In this document: one piece after another, positions 1-7,111 of the stretch
Layout: every line of letters starts with the position of its first letter
Position numbering within the stretch: position 1 is the first letter of the stretch
Origin: Viridibacterium sp035456105
GTDB lineage: Bacteria > Pseudomonadota > Gammaproteobacteria > Burkholderiales > Rhodocyclaceae
Direction: 5' to 3'
Assembly: GCA_035456105.1 (NCBI GenBank)
Contig: DATIDV010000004.1
Coordinates: 88,332-152,331 of the forward strand
DNA: 64,000 nucleotides
Translations under genes and position numbers: made by a program
Notes under the pieces: model-generated
Told to the model about the DNA's origin: nothing
What the model saw: only the letters and a program-made list of their open reading frames with translations
The model's database searches: none

Positions 1-17
1 GACCTCGCGGATCTGAC

Positions 18-491
18 TCACTCGTCATCCTCGTCATCAATTTCATCCGCCGACTGCCAGCCCGACATGCGCATCAGGAAGGCGTCAAATACCTTGCCGA
101 TCAACTCCTCGGCCTCAGCAACAGGCTTGCCCGCGACAGCTCGCGCCAGGCGCGCCGGCTCGTCCTGCATTTGCTCGCGCGCAAGCACCATGGCTGCAGC
201 GATCTTGGGTTCGATCTGCTCCGCAGGAACAAGCAAACCCTTGCGCTCAAAGTTGTCCATCTCCAGGCCGTCAGCCTTCACGCGCGCGAGCCGATCAGCT
301 GGCGTCTCGCTTCGCACCTTGCGGAGCTCTATTTCGATTTTCCAAGCGATGCACGCCTTGCTGTCGTAATGACTCGGCACACCAGGACTGCCCCGTTGCG
401 CGATGGGCATGCCCTGGTTCTGCCACTCGACAATCGTTTTTGGTGCGACGCCGAACACGTCGGCAATGGTTTCCTGCCCCTCGACTAGCAC
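18..491 (-). CDS. Phage terminase small subunit (Nu1/DUF1441-like)
   Basis: A 157-residue protein that likely recognises the packaging site and recruits the large terminase subunit during phage DNA packaging. The N-terminal 30 residues resemble the winged helix-turn-helix of lambda Nu1-type proteins, with a motif reading TIADVFGVAPKTIVEWQNQG. The middle is rich in charged helical segments and the C-terminus is acidic (DEIDDEDDE), as expected for contact with the large subunit. The start codon is GTG, preceded by a GAGGT Shine-Dalgarno sequence. The large subunit would be the next gene to the left, outside the window. The family assignment comes from motif and length only. Confidence 0.75.
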   Translation of the reverse strand: MLVEGQETIADVFGVAPKTIVEWQNQGMPIAQRGSPGVPSHYDSKACIAWKIEIELRKVRSETPADRLARVKADGLEMDNFERKGLLVPAEQIEPKIAAAMVLAREQMQDEPARLARAVAGKPVAEAEELIGKVFDAFLMRMSGWQSADEIDDEDDE

Positions 492-639
492 TTACTTACC
501 TCGCTGCATTCGCCGTAACTAGGATTTTTTCGGGGTCGTTTCGCGCCGTGTGTGCATACCCCAGGGGAGGACCCGCGAAGGCCTCGATGCTTGACGACAT
601 CACTCGTCACCACACCACACAACTTGTCGAGTCGGCTCA

Positions 640-1257
640 TCACTTGGCATACCCCTTCAGCACAGCACGCAGCTCACGCTTGAAGTTGGCAGGGAAGCGA
701 GCCACCATCACCTTTCGAACGACTTGGTTAATGCGCTTGGTGTTGAACATCTGGGCGATGTCGAGAGTGGTGATGGTTGATATCGGCATACGACGATCCC
801 CGTCTCGAACGAATACCGCAGTGCCCCCCGTTGCCTTTGACGTTGCAATGAATGCACCCGGTATGACCTTCCTGCCCCCGCCCCGCCTGATCTGAAACGT
901 AAGCTGCCTGAGCCCCCCTTTCTTGGTTCTGGTTGGCTTCCCTCCGACCACGAAGTTGATCAGGTTCATCCCTCGTGCATCGTTGCTGTGCAGGCCGCCC
1001 TCGCGCTTTGCGTACAGCGAGGCCGTCAACTGTAGAGCGCCCTTCCGGCTAACCGCCCGCTCAACTCCGAGACGCTTCCTCGCCTGAGCACTGGTCACTC
1101 TGAACTCAGCAGAGATCGCTCGCGCCATCTCGGGAACCCCCTGTTGCGTCGTGGTGTTAAGCGCACGAGCCATGGCCTTATTCGCCACCTGCTCAGGTAG
1201 GGTCTTGAGCTGCTTCGCCACGTCGGGGAAATTCGTACGGATGCTCATCTTGATCAT
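640..1257 (-). CDS. Phage minor tail protein Z-like
   Basis: A 205-residue basic protein with no signal peptide or membrane segment. The N-terminal third, with FPDVAKQLKTLPEQVANKAM followed by an AISAEFRVTSAQARKRL segment, resembles the prophage minor tail protein Z family, thought to act in tail completion. The start overlaps the stop of the upstream 126-residue gene in an ATGA arrangement, so the two are probably translationally coupled; a second in-frame ATG lies three codons on. Its position beside a terminase small subunit rather than inside a tail module is unusual. Another virion or morphogenesis role cannot be excluded. Confidence 0.6.
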   Translation of the reverse strand: MIKMSIRTNFPDVAKQLKTLPEQVANKAMARALNTTTQQGVPEMARAISAEFRVTSAQARKRLGVERAVSRKGALQLTASLYAKREGGLHSNDARGMNLINFVVGGKPTRTKKGGLRQLTFQIRRGGGRKVIPGAFIATSKATGGTAVFVRDGDRRMPISTITTLDIAQMFNTKRINQVVRKVMVARFPANFKRELRAVLKGYAK

Positions 1258-1634
1258 GGCCGCGCCCTCGACATCCGTGACTTGTCCTCGCCGTGGTGCT
1301 TCACGCGCAGGCCATCAGCGATGACCTTCCACTCCACTGCCGTTGTCGCACGCTCTGCAGCCAGCATCGCCCGGTAGCCCTCTTCCTGACGCGCCTTGAT
1401 CCAGCCCGCGCGGCGCGCATCGGCGGCCTTGGTTGCGAGCCACACGGACCACGACAGGAGCTCCGCCGTGTCGTTGCTCTCCACCGCCTTCGCTAACGTC
1501 GCCGTGATGTCGGCGATATCGGTGTCGGGCCAGCCCTGCACGGCCTGCAGCCACTCGCGCGCCGTGAGCCAGTCCTTGCGCATCTGGGTCAGAACAGCCT
1601 GAGACAACGCTTGATTGCTCGCTGGATCACTCAT
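1254..1634 (-). CDS. Hypothetical phage protein, 126 aa
   Basis: I do not recognise the family. The protein is soluble, Ala- and Trp-rich (six Trp), with amphipathic helical segments such as LTAREWLQAVQGW and AGWIKARQEEGYRAMLAAE. The ATG has a GGGAG element about ten bases upstream. Its stop overlaps the start of the tail-Z-like gene, which supports real expression as part of the leftward operon. It is the first gene after the iteron cluster, so transcription from the primase side would have to cross that cluster to reach it. Confidence 0.6.
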   Translation of the reverse strand: MSDPASNQALSQAVLTQMRKDWLTAREWLQAVQGWPDTDIADITATLAKAVESNDTAELLSWSVWLATKAADARRAGWIKARQEEGYRAMLAAERATTAVEWKVIADGLRVKHHGEDKSRMSRARP

Positions 1635-1655
1635 CGCAATGACTCCCGATTCCGA

Positions 1656-1916
1656 AGGTTAGGAACGTCGGGCAGAGGTTAGGAGCCCGGAGAGTGGCTA
1701 CCGGCCTAGCTCTTCCTAACCTTCCTAACCTTCCTAACGTTTGTGTGTTGTGTGTGGGCGCGCGCAGGCGCGATCGTGCGCAGGTGTCCGTGCACACGTG
1801 TGCACACGCATGTGCACACGTGTGATCAAAAAGGTTAGGAAGGTTAGGAAGGTTAGGAAGAACAAGCACTGGCGCGGGTTTGCGGGTTCCTAACCTGCTC
1901 CCAACGTTCCTAACCT
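1656..1916. repeat. Dyad-symmetric cluster of ten AGGTTAGGA iterons (candidate origin)
   Basis: Ten copies of the 9-mer AGGTTAGGA lie here. Top-strand copies start at 1656, 1676, 1832, 1841 and 1850. Inverted copies start at 1714, 1723, 1732 (one mismatch), 1888 and 1908. Every left copy pairs with a right copy about the same centre at 1786, giving the layout 1-1-3 / 3-1-1; the outer arms also match beyond the iteron. The right half of the spacer holds repeated GTGCACAC/GTGTGCAC palindromes (about 1790-1823). The cluster begins 18 bases after the primase-helicase stop, a typical place for a phage or satellite origin recognised by its own replication protein. Origin function is inferred. Confidence 0.7.
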
Positions 1917-1933
1917 CGGCCGTGTTTTTGATG

Positions 1934-4375
1934 TCAGAAGCCCGCACTTGCGACCTCCTCATCTGCCAGGTAATCCGCTGCTGGCGTCTCGGTTTCCGAC
2001 GTCGCCTCATTTCTAATGGGAGGCCTGTACCAATACCGAGTCATGCCATTGCGCTTCTCGACACGCGTGCACCCCAACTTCCGCAGGGCGATGCCCACGC
2101 GCGTCTGTACGTCGCGTGTGAGCTTGCTTGCATCCATCTTCAAACCCTCCATCACCGCAATGGCGACAGAGAAATCCGTGACCTGCTTATAGACCCAGTC
2201 GTGCAGCGCATCGATGTAGCTATCGGGCTGCTCACGCATCAGCTGCTCAGGGTCGAACAGGGCCTTCTGCTCCTCCGCGGTCGGCCAGAATCGTTCCTTG
2301 CTCTTGTACGCTGCCAGCGCTTCCGCGAAGAGCTGCGGCCTGTTCGCGCGCAACAGATCTAGGTTCATGACCTCATCGCAACTCACTGGCCAGAAACGGC
2401 GCCCGCCAGTCGGATCTTTCTGCCACTCCCAGTCATTCACCGAGCCCGCGAAAACGACCTGCCGTGGTGCCTTGATGTCACGCCGGCCATACACCGGTCG
2501 ATACTTGTCGATTCGACGCGTCAGGAAGCTCTTCTGCTTGCTTGCTTCGGCTTTTGCCAGCGACCCTAGCTCCGCGAACTCGTGAAGCCATACGCCGCCC
2601 AGGGATGCCATTGCGTCCTTGCTCTGCAGGTCGAGGTCGGTGTCATCAAAGAACTCTCCAGCGAGGATGCTCAGCGCCGTCGACTTGCCCTTACCCTGTG
2701 TGCCTTCCAGCACCAGGCAGGTATCGAACTTCACGCCGGGCTCCATCACCCGCGCCACCATTCCGATCAGGAAGAAGCGCGACACCAGGCGGACGTAAGG
2801 CGTGTCTGCCACGCCCAGGCAATCGGCTATCCAATGATCGATGCGCTTGGTGCCATCGTGCTTCGGTAAGCCGTTGAGGAAGTCATGCACAGGGTGGAAT
2901 GAATGAGCACGAGACAAGACTTCGACCGCCTCCATCACGCGCGCAGATGACGGCGTAATGCCCTCCGCGCGTGTCAGCCAGATCGCCGTGCGCGAGTCAT
3001 CCGCACTCGTCCATTCACCAACCTCGCCACCATGGAATGGCGGTGCCTGCAGCTTCACCGGAATAAGCGCGAATTCGTCGTAGGCCAGCACGCCCTGCCA
3101 CTCATCACGGTTACCCATGATGTCGAACACGTTCGCAAGGCAGTCGGCCAGCTCACCCTTGCGCCACAGCAAGCGGTCGCGCCAATGGTCGTTATCGACG
3201 TCGCGCCTCTTCGACGGCTTTGCGGCAGTCGGCGTAGCGTCAGCGTACGGTTGTGGCGCTGTGTCGGGCATGCATAGCTGCGCGTGCTCACGTACATAGC
3301 CGGCGAGCCGCACATCCTGCTCCACGCCAGCTGTGCGCCACTCCGCCAGCATGTCTGCAACATCCCAGCCGTCCGGCACGGTTAGAGGGGCTGGAATGCT
3401 CATGTTCCAAAGCTTGCAGCCCATTGGCCCAAGCAGCGCGCGCACCTTCGCCATGGCCTTGACGCCCGGCTGCTTCGCTTCAGGCAGCAAAGGCTTGGAC
3501 AATGGGTCGATGCCGGCCTGTTTCTCTTCTACCGTCAGCTTCTCGCGCTTGGCATCACAGTCGGCCCACGTGACAACCTTGCGGCCGGCCAGCGGTGACC
3601 AATCCACCTTGTCGACGGCTTGCGCGCCACCAGGCCACGCCATCACCACTACATCGAGCAGCTCCACCTGGGCAGCATCGCGGCACTTCTCCCCCTCGAC
3701 GAGCAGTACCGTCGCATCTGGCATGGCAGCGAGACGGTCCAGCCCATACAGCGGCCGAGGATCAGGAAACGCCATCCAGCGCCAGAGGCACTTGCCGCTC
3801 TTCGTGTTTCGGCAGTAGGTGAGCGGCGCAATCTCTTTGCCGCCCGTGCTCTTCACGAATCGATGAATGAAGCCCAGCAAACGTCCTTCCGCATCACGGT
3901 ATGGCCATGACATTTCAGGCAGGCCGCGAAACTCATGCGCGGCAGGCGGCGCTGGCGCATCGTCAGGCACGGGCATGACCGGCACCCAGTCCGGCACCTT
4001 CTCAGGCTTTGTTTCGGGCTGCACCTGCGCCACTGCAGCAGGCTTTGGCCTCGCCTTGCCATCGGGCGCAGGCACACACTCAGGCATGCCGAACAGGCCC
4101 GCGAGGTAGCGTGCCGCATCGCCCTGGTCGTCATTGCAGAACAGGTACGCATACAGGGACAACAGATCGCCACCCTTGTCATCCGTCGCAAAGTCGCCCC
4201 AGCGCCCATTGACCACGCTGATCGAGAAGCTGCCTTCATGGTTGTCAGCGCGGCGCGGGTTCGTGCTTTTCCATTCGTGCCCTACCCGCTTGCCATGAGG
4301 CAGCCACTCCGCAAGCAGGCTATCCGCTCGCGCAAGGGCCGCGTCTGCCAGACGCTTGAAATCGAAGTCAGCCAT
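1934..4375 (-). CDS. Phage primase-helicase (Toprim + VirE/D5-type ATPase)
   Basis: An 813-residue protein likely to prime and unwind DNA at the element's origin. Residues 1-100 form a primase-like N-terminus (GRWGDFATDDKGGDLLSLYA). A Toprim-type core follows, with VEGEK at 226-230 and an acidic ADCD at 271-274. The C-terminal half is a VirE/VapE-type P-loop ATPase, with Walker A EGTQGKGKST at 557-566, a Walker-B-like VWLHEFAEL at 595-603, and GRRFWPV further on. ATG start; the 72-residue zinc-finger gene ends one base before it. The iteron cluster follows the stop, suggesting that this protein acts on it in cis. Confidence 0.88.
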   Translation of the reverse strand: MADFDFKRLADAALARADSLLAEWLPHGKRVGHEWKSTNPRRADNHEGSFSISVVNGRWGDFATDDKGGDLLSLYAYLFCNDDQGDAARYLAGLFGMPECVPAPDGKARPKPAAVAQVQPETKPEKVPDWVPVMPVPDDAPAPPAAHEFRGLPEMSWPYRDAEGRLLGFIHRFVKSTGGKEIAPLTYCRNTKSGKCLWRWMAFPDPRPLYGLDRLAAMPDATVLLVEGEKCRDAAQVELLDVVVMAWPGGAQAVDKVDWSPLAGRKVVTWADCDAKREKLTVEEKQAGIDPLSKPLLPEAKQPGVKAMAKVRALLGPMGCKLWNMSIPAPLTVPDGWDVADMLAEWRTAGVEQDVRLAGYVREHAQLCMPDTAPQPYADATPTAAKPSKRRDVDNDHWRDRLLWRKGELADCLANVFDIMGNRDEWQGVLAYDEFALIPVKLQAPPFHGGEVGEWTSADDSRTAIWLTRAEGITPSSARVMEAVEVLSRAHSFHPVHDFLNGLPKHDGTKRIDHWIADCLGVADTPYVRLVSRFFLIGMVARVMEPGVKFDTCLVLEGTQGKGKSTALSILAGEFFDDTDLDLQSKDAMASLGGVWLHEFAELGSLAKAEASKQKSFLTRRIDKYRPVYGRRDIKAPRQVVFAGSVNDWEWQKDPTGGRRFWPVSCDEVMNLDLLRANRPQLFAEALAAYKSKERFWPTAEEQKALFDPEQLMREQPDSYIDALHDWVYKQVTDFSVAIAVMEGLKMDASKLTRDVQTRVGIALRKLGCTRVEKRNGMTRYWYRPPIRNEATSETETPAADYLADEEVASAGF

Positions 4376-4376
4376 G

Positions 4377-4595
4377 CTAGCCGTGCGCCCTCAGGCTCTT
4401 GGCATTCTCATCGGCCTGCCAGTCATCACGGCAATCGGCGTCGCACCAGCGGCGTGGCGTCTTGCTCTTGCGCATAGGCTTGCCACAGCACAAGCATTGG
4501 CCTGTCGGCTCTGGGCCTTCAGGCTTGCGCTTCGCGAGGGCCACGGCCGCCAGCTGCTCGGCCGTCTCGACGGACTGATCGATCCAGTCAGCCAT
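4377..4595 (-). CDS. Small four-cysteine zinc-binding phage protein
   Basis: A 72-residue protein with the cysteine pattern CLCC...WCDADC inside a basic stretch (GKPMRKSKTPRR), consistent with a single zinc ribbon or finger of the kind found in small phage nucleic-acid-binding proteins. It overlaps the 3' end of the CII-like gene by eight bases and ends one base before the primase start, so all three are probably cotranscribed and coupled. The N-terminal 30 residues are helical and Ala-rich. The precise family is not recognised, and zinc binding is inferred from cysteine spacing alone. Confidence 0.65.
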   Translation of the reverse strand: MADWIDQSVETAEQLAAVALAKRKPEGPEPTGQCLCCGKPMRKSKTPRRWCDADCRDDWQADENAKSLRAHG

Positions 4596-5052
4596 GGGAC
4601 ACCAACCCGCCAGCCTCGACTATCGCGTCAATCGCCCCCAACAAACGCTGCTTGGCAGCGATCTCGTTGCGGATGCTCTGCGCAATCTCGGAACGCTCCC
4701 GTGGCGAGATACGCCGGTCGCGTATTGCATCCGCCATCGCACGGGACACATCACCGTGCGCGGCTTCAGCCGTCATGAGCTCCTGCATGAATGACGCGTA
4801 CGGCTCGGCAGGGCCAAGAATCCGCAAATCCAGTTCCTCAGCCAAGGAATAGAGAATCTGGAAGTCCCCCGACATCAGCATCGCGTCGCGCGCCTCATTT
4901 AGCGTCAGATGATTCGTCGCCACTGTCCAGTTCACCTTGTTGCGCAACACCTGCTCCGACTTGCCCAGCGCTGCTGCGGCTGCAGGCAGGCCGCCTGACC
5001 ATTTGTGGAAGGTGCGATGCACAGCTAGGTCTAATGCCGTTGGCTTACTCAT
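4588..5052 (-). CDS. Phage CII-like regulatory protein (CP76 family)
   Basis: A 154-residue protein resembling the phage regulatory CII (P2/CP76-type) family: an N-terminal helix-turn-helix region (GGLPAAAAALGKSEQVLRNK, then VN), followed by helical segments ending in SIRNEIAAKQRLLGAIDAIV. Such proteins act in the lysis/lysogeny decision or in early transcription. The frame can open at a GTG five codons upstream (5067), but the ATG at 5050-5052 is preferred because GGATGGGA lies just in front of it. The gene follows the Cro-like gene in the leftward operon and overlaps the zinc-finger gene. Confidence 0.72.
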   Translation of the reverse strand: MSKPTALDLAVHRTFHKWSGGLPAAAAALGKSEQVLRNKVNWTVATNHLTLNEARDAMLMSGDFQILYSLAEELDLRILGPAEPYASFMQELMTAEAAHGDVSRAMADAIRDRRISPRERSEIAQSIRNEIAAKQRLLGAIDAIVEAGGLVSHG

Positions 5053-5131
5053 GAAAATCCCATCCACTTAAATGTTGTTCACTGCAGGATCACTACCGAT
5101 ACTTGAGGCACATCAACCAGCCGAGAACGTG

Positions 5132-5368
5132 ATGCCTACCCCGACCGATCCCAACCACCCGCTCTGCTCGTTCGGCGATACCGCCTTCGTGATAGAGATC
5201 TCGTTCTTGCTATTGCTGGATGTGATTGCGATCGAGGCCCCCCATGTGGCAGGCACCTTCGTGGGCGAGCTGGACAAGATGCTTGCGAAGAAGCTGCCCA
5301 CACAGGGAATGCGGCGGCAGATTCAGCAACTGAGAGACCACTTGAGCACGGTGCTGAATCAGACATGA
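5132..5368 (+). CDS. Possible small phage protein, 78 aa, antisense in early operon
   Basis: This + strand frame lies between the CII-like and Cro-like genes, both on the other strand, and overlaps the end of the Cro-like gene by ten bases. The translation looks protein-like: a hydrophobic stretch (AFVIEISFLLLLDVIAIEAP) then a basic amphipathic C-terminus (GMRRQIQQLRDHLSTVL). An upstream in-frame start at 5072 would add 20 residues. The Shine-Dalgarno sequence is weak (GAGAAC). No family is recognised. It may be a real gene or a chance reading frame in the early leader. Confidence 0.4.
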   Translation: MPTPTDPNHPLCSFGDTAFVIEISFLLLLDVIAIEAPHVAGTFVGELDKMLAKKLPTQGMRRQIQQLRDHLSTVLNQT

Positions 5369-5610
5369 GCGGCCTGCCCCTGCATTTCCTGCGTCAATTC
5401 GGGAGGCAATGCATCCGTGGCATTGGGATAGAGGTCGCTACGCAGCTGGTGCGGAGTCACCCTCCAGCCACCGGCCCCGCAAAGCGCAATGACACGATCT
5501 GGCGGACAAATGACCCACTGGGATACCGCTTGCGGCCGAATGTTGAACAACGCCGAGACAGCTGCAGGTCCATTTGCCAGCTGAATTGCCGTCTTTAGAA
5601 TGTCTTCCAT
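5359..5610 (-). CDS. YdaS/Cro-like transcriptional regulator
   Basis: An 83-residue protein of the YdaS (Cro-like) type. The helix-turn-helix is visible in AIQLANGPAAVSALFNIRPQ and AVSQWV, followed by CPPDRVIALCGAGGWRVTPH and RSDLYPN, which matches the family pattern closely. It diverges from the repressor gene at 5696 with three shared operators between them, so it is the first gene of the leftward lytic operon and probably the Cro counterpart. A likely promoter is TTGCGC (5642-5647), an 18-base spacer, TACTAT (5618-5623), overlapped by operators 1 and 2. Confidence 0.8.
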   Translation of the reverse strand: MEDILKTAIQLANGPAAVSALFNIRPQAVSQWVICPPDRVIALCGAGGWRVTPHQLRSDLYPNATDALPPELTQEMQGQAAHV

Positions 5611-5695
5611 GACCGGAATAGTAAGCTCAACTTACTCGCGCGCGCAAGTTCAACTTGCGGTGACTAACGTAAGCTCGCCTTACATAATCCCGCTC
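5611..5695. promoter_or_regulatory. Immunity control region with three operators
   Basis: Three near-identical 15-bp palindromes with arms GTAAG/CTTAC lie at 5621-5635, 5644-5658 (arms GCAAG/CTTGC) and 5669-5683, with centres 23 and 25 bases apart. Operators 1 and 2 cover the likely leftward promoter of the Cro-like gene (TTGCGC at 5642-5647, TACTAT at 5618-5623). Operator 3 abuts a CATAAT -10-like hexamer (5683-5688) on the + strand, only seven bases from the repressor ATG, so the repressor mRNA could be leaderless. The layout parallels lambda OR with PR and PRM. The promoters are inferred; the palindromes are seen directly. Confidence 0.82.
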
Positions 5696-6253
5696 ATGAG
5701 CAACCCCAAGCCCACTACCCCCGATGACGTGCCCAAGATTGGGCAAAAGCTCGCTGCGGCCAGGCGTGCAAAGGGACTGTCACAAGAAGCTGTTGCCACA
5801 GAGCTAGGCATCGACCGGATTGGTGTATCCAACTGGGAGCGGGATATAAACCTGCCGGCGATGGCTGCGTTCTACCGCCTGTGTGAGTTGCTCGAAATTT
5901 CGATGGACGCCCTGATGAGCCGGGCTGATCACACATCTGATCAAGTTCTCGATGCCCTTGGGGCCCCCAAAGTCTTCATCTCGCATTCAGCCTCAGATTC
6001 CGGCGTTGTCCGCGCGCAAATCTCCGGCCTCCTGTCGCCGTTAGGGCTCGGGATATCGGCGTGGAACGTGGGAGAGGATGGCATTGACATCAAAGTCTCT
6101 GCCACGAAGGCCCCTGCTGAGGAGCGGCGCGGGCTGGCCGTTGTTGAGACAGCCGCTGACGATCGCAATGACCGTCCTCTTGCAAAATACGGATTCGTCA
6201 AGAAAGACAAACCCAAAACGCCCAAGACAATTGTCCGAAAGGGCAACCAATAG
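5696..6253 (+). CDS. Phage repressor, Xre-type HTH with TIR-like segment
   Basis: A 185-residue protein. Residues 13-65 are a clear Xre-type helix-turn-helix (IGQKLAAARRAKGLSQEAVA, then GIDRIGVSNWERD). No S24/LexA-type autoprotease follows; instead residues about 91-130 read PKVFISHSASDSGVVRAQIS, then a G..ISAWN strand, resembling the first strands and helix of a TIR domain. The tail is basic (KKDKPKTPKTIVRKGNQ). The ATG at 5696 is chosen because the frame's earlier starts lie inside the operators. Divergence from the Cro-like gene and shared operators identify it as the immunity repressor. Induction must use something other than RecA-stimulated self-cleavage. Confidence 0.82.
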   Translation: MSNPKPTTPDDVPKIGQKLAAARRAKGLSQEAVATELGIDRIGVSNWERDINLPAMAAFYRLCELLEISMDALMSRADHTSDQVLDALGAPKVFISHSASDSGVVRAQISGLLSPLGLGISAWNVGEDGIDIKVSATKAPAEERRGLAVVETAADDRNDRPLAKYGFVKKDKPKTPKTIVRKGNQ

Positions 6254-6290
6254 ACGAACTAGGTCAACTTGGCCTACCATTCTGTCGCGC

Positions 6291-6319
6291 AAAATAAAGG
6301 CCCGCGAGCAAGGCGGGCC
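6291..6319 (-). terminator. Terminator after the 95-aa gene
   Basis: A GGCCCGC/GCGGGCC stem (6299-6305 with 6313-6319) is flanked on its low-coordinate side by AAAATAAA, which becomes a U-rich tract on the minus strand. It therefore ends transcription coming leftward from the 95-residue gene at 6387-6674, and may also limit + strand read-through from the repressor. Confidence 0.6.
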
Positions 6320-6386
6320 AATAAAGGGACACTGCTATACCAGGTGACGCCGGAGACCTTTCGTGTGGAGCCTCACCAATCATCCG

Positions 6387-6674
6387 TCAGCCAGCGCGGC
6401 GATCGTCATCACTCACGCTCGGTAATTCGTAATCATCGGGGTGCAAGAGCAGGTTTGCAAGACGATGCGCACCGGCGCCCGCGATCATCCGCTGCTCGGT
6501 TCGGGCGCGCCCCAAGACAGCTTCATGGAGTTGGTTGTGCCGGTCCACTAGGGTCGCCGCCATGCCGGTATAGAAACCTGACTTGACGCGCGCCGCAATA
6601 TTTTCGATCCCCTGCAGCATCTCTTGTGTATGCCTGGCCGTGAAGTTGTAAGGGGCTTTTCGCATCAGATCCAT
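6387..6674 (-). CDS. Hypothetical phage protein, 95 aa
   Basis: I do not recognise the family. The protein is soluble and helical, opening MDLMRKAPYNFTARHTQEML and continuing with a segment around IENIAARVKSGFY. ATG start with GGTGA a few bases upstream. It is convergent with the repressor and is followed on its own strand by a U-rich hairpin at 6291-6319, which supports it as an independent single-gene unit expressed in the lysogen. That position, next to immunity and on its own transcript, is where prophages often carry accessory genes. Confidence 0.55.
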   Translation of the reverse strand: MDLMRKAPYNFTARHTQEMLQGIENIAARVKSGFYTGMAATLVDRHNQLHEAVLGRARTEQRMIAGAGAHRLANLLLHPDDYELPSVSDDDRRAG

Positions 6675-6785
6675 GTATCACCAGAGTTCGTGTCCTCGGG
6701 CGCGATTATTGGCATTAATCACGCAGCAAACTAAGGCCTTACGCCACAGATCAAATAGATGGCACAGAAATTTACGGGGAATCAA

Positions 6786-7061
6786 ATGCTAAGACGGCTC
6801 GCTTTCGCTGCAATGCTCATAACCTTGGCGGCTTGTGCCGGGACACCGTTCGAGTGGTCCGACGCTCGACGCGTAACCTTAGGCATGACCGAGCCCGAGG
6901 TGCTCAATATCATGGGCAAGCCCTATTCAAGCCGAAGCAACGGCGACGGGGTCACTTGGGTGTGGAGTTACGCAAACACCTTCTCGGGAACCCGGGCTGT
7001 ATCCGTCGTTTTCAAAGACGGCAAGGTCGTCAAAGCCCCGCCGATTCCCGACTCCTATTAG
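6786..7061 (+). CDS. Small lipoprotein with BamE/SmpA-like fold
   Basis: A 91-residue lipoprotein. The N-terminus is a lipoprotein signal with lipobox LAAC (MLRRLAFAAMLITLAACAG). The mature part matches the SmpA/BamE-type pattern: VTLGMTEPEVLNIMGKPY, then VTWVWSYA and VVFKDGKVV. I start it at the ATG at 6786, preceded by GGGGA, rather than nine codons upstream. A strong rho-independent terminator follows immediately, so it is a single-gene unit in the prophage. Likely an envelope protein expressed from the lysogen (a moron); a role in surface modification or superinfection exclusion is speculation. Confidence 0.68.
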   Translation: MLRRLAFAAMLITLAACAGTPFEWSDARRVTLGMTEPEVLNIMGKPYSSRSNGDGVTWVWSYANTFSGTRAVSVVFKDGKVVKAPPIPDSY

Positions 7062-7076
7062 AGCGCTCCGCTCCAC

Positions 7077-7099
7077 AACCGCCTCACGGCGGTTTTTTT
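7077..7099 (+). terminator. Rho-independent terminator after the lipoprotein gene
   Basis: The stem ACCGCC (7078-7083), loop TCAC and GGCGGT (7088-7093) is followed by a run of seven T. It lies 16 bases after the lipoprotein stop and separates that gene from the operator-controlled promoter just downstream. Confidence 0.85.
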
Positions 7100-7111
7100 A
7101 CGTCTACGTAC

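Noticed and set aside
1627..2010. 127-codon minus-strand frame over the iteron array
   Set aside because: Its Leu-Pro-Asn and Gly-Arg-Leu repeats are just the translated 9-mer array (nine bases = three codons), and it overlaps the primase gene end.
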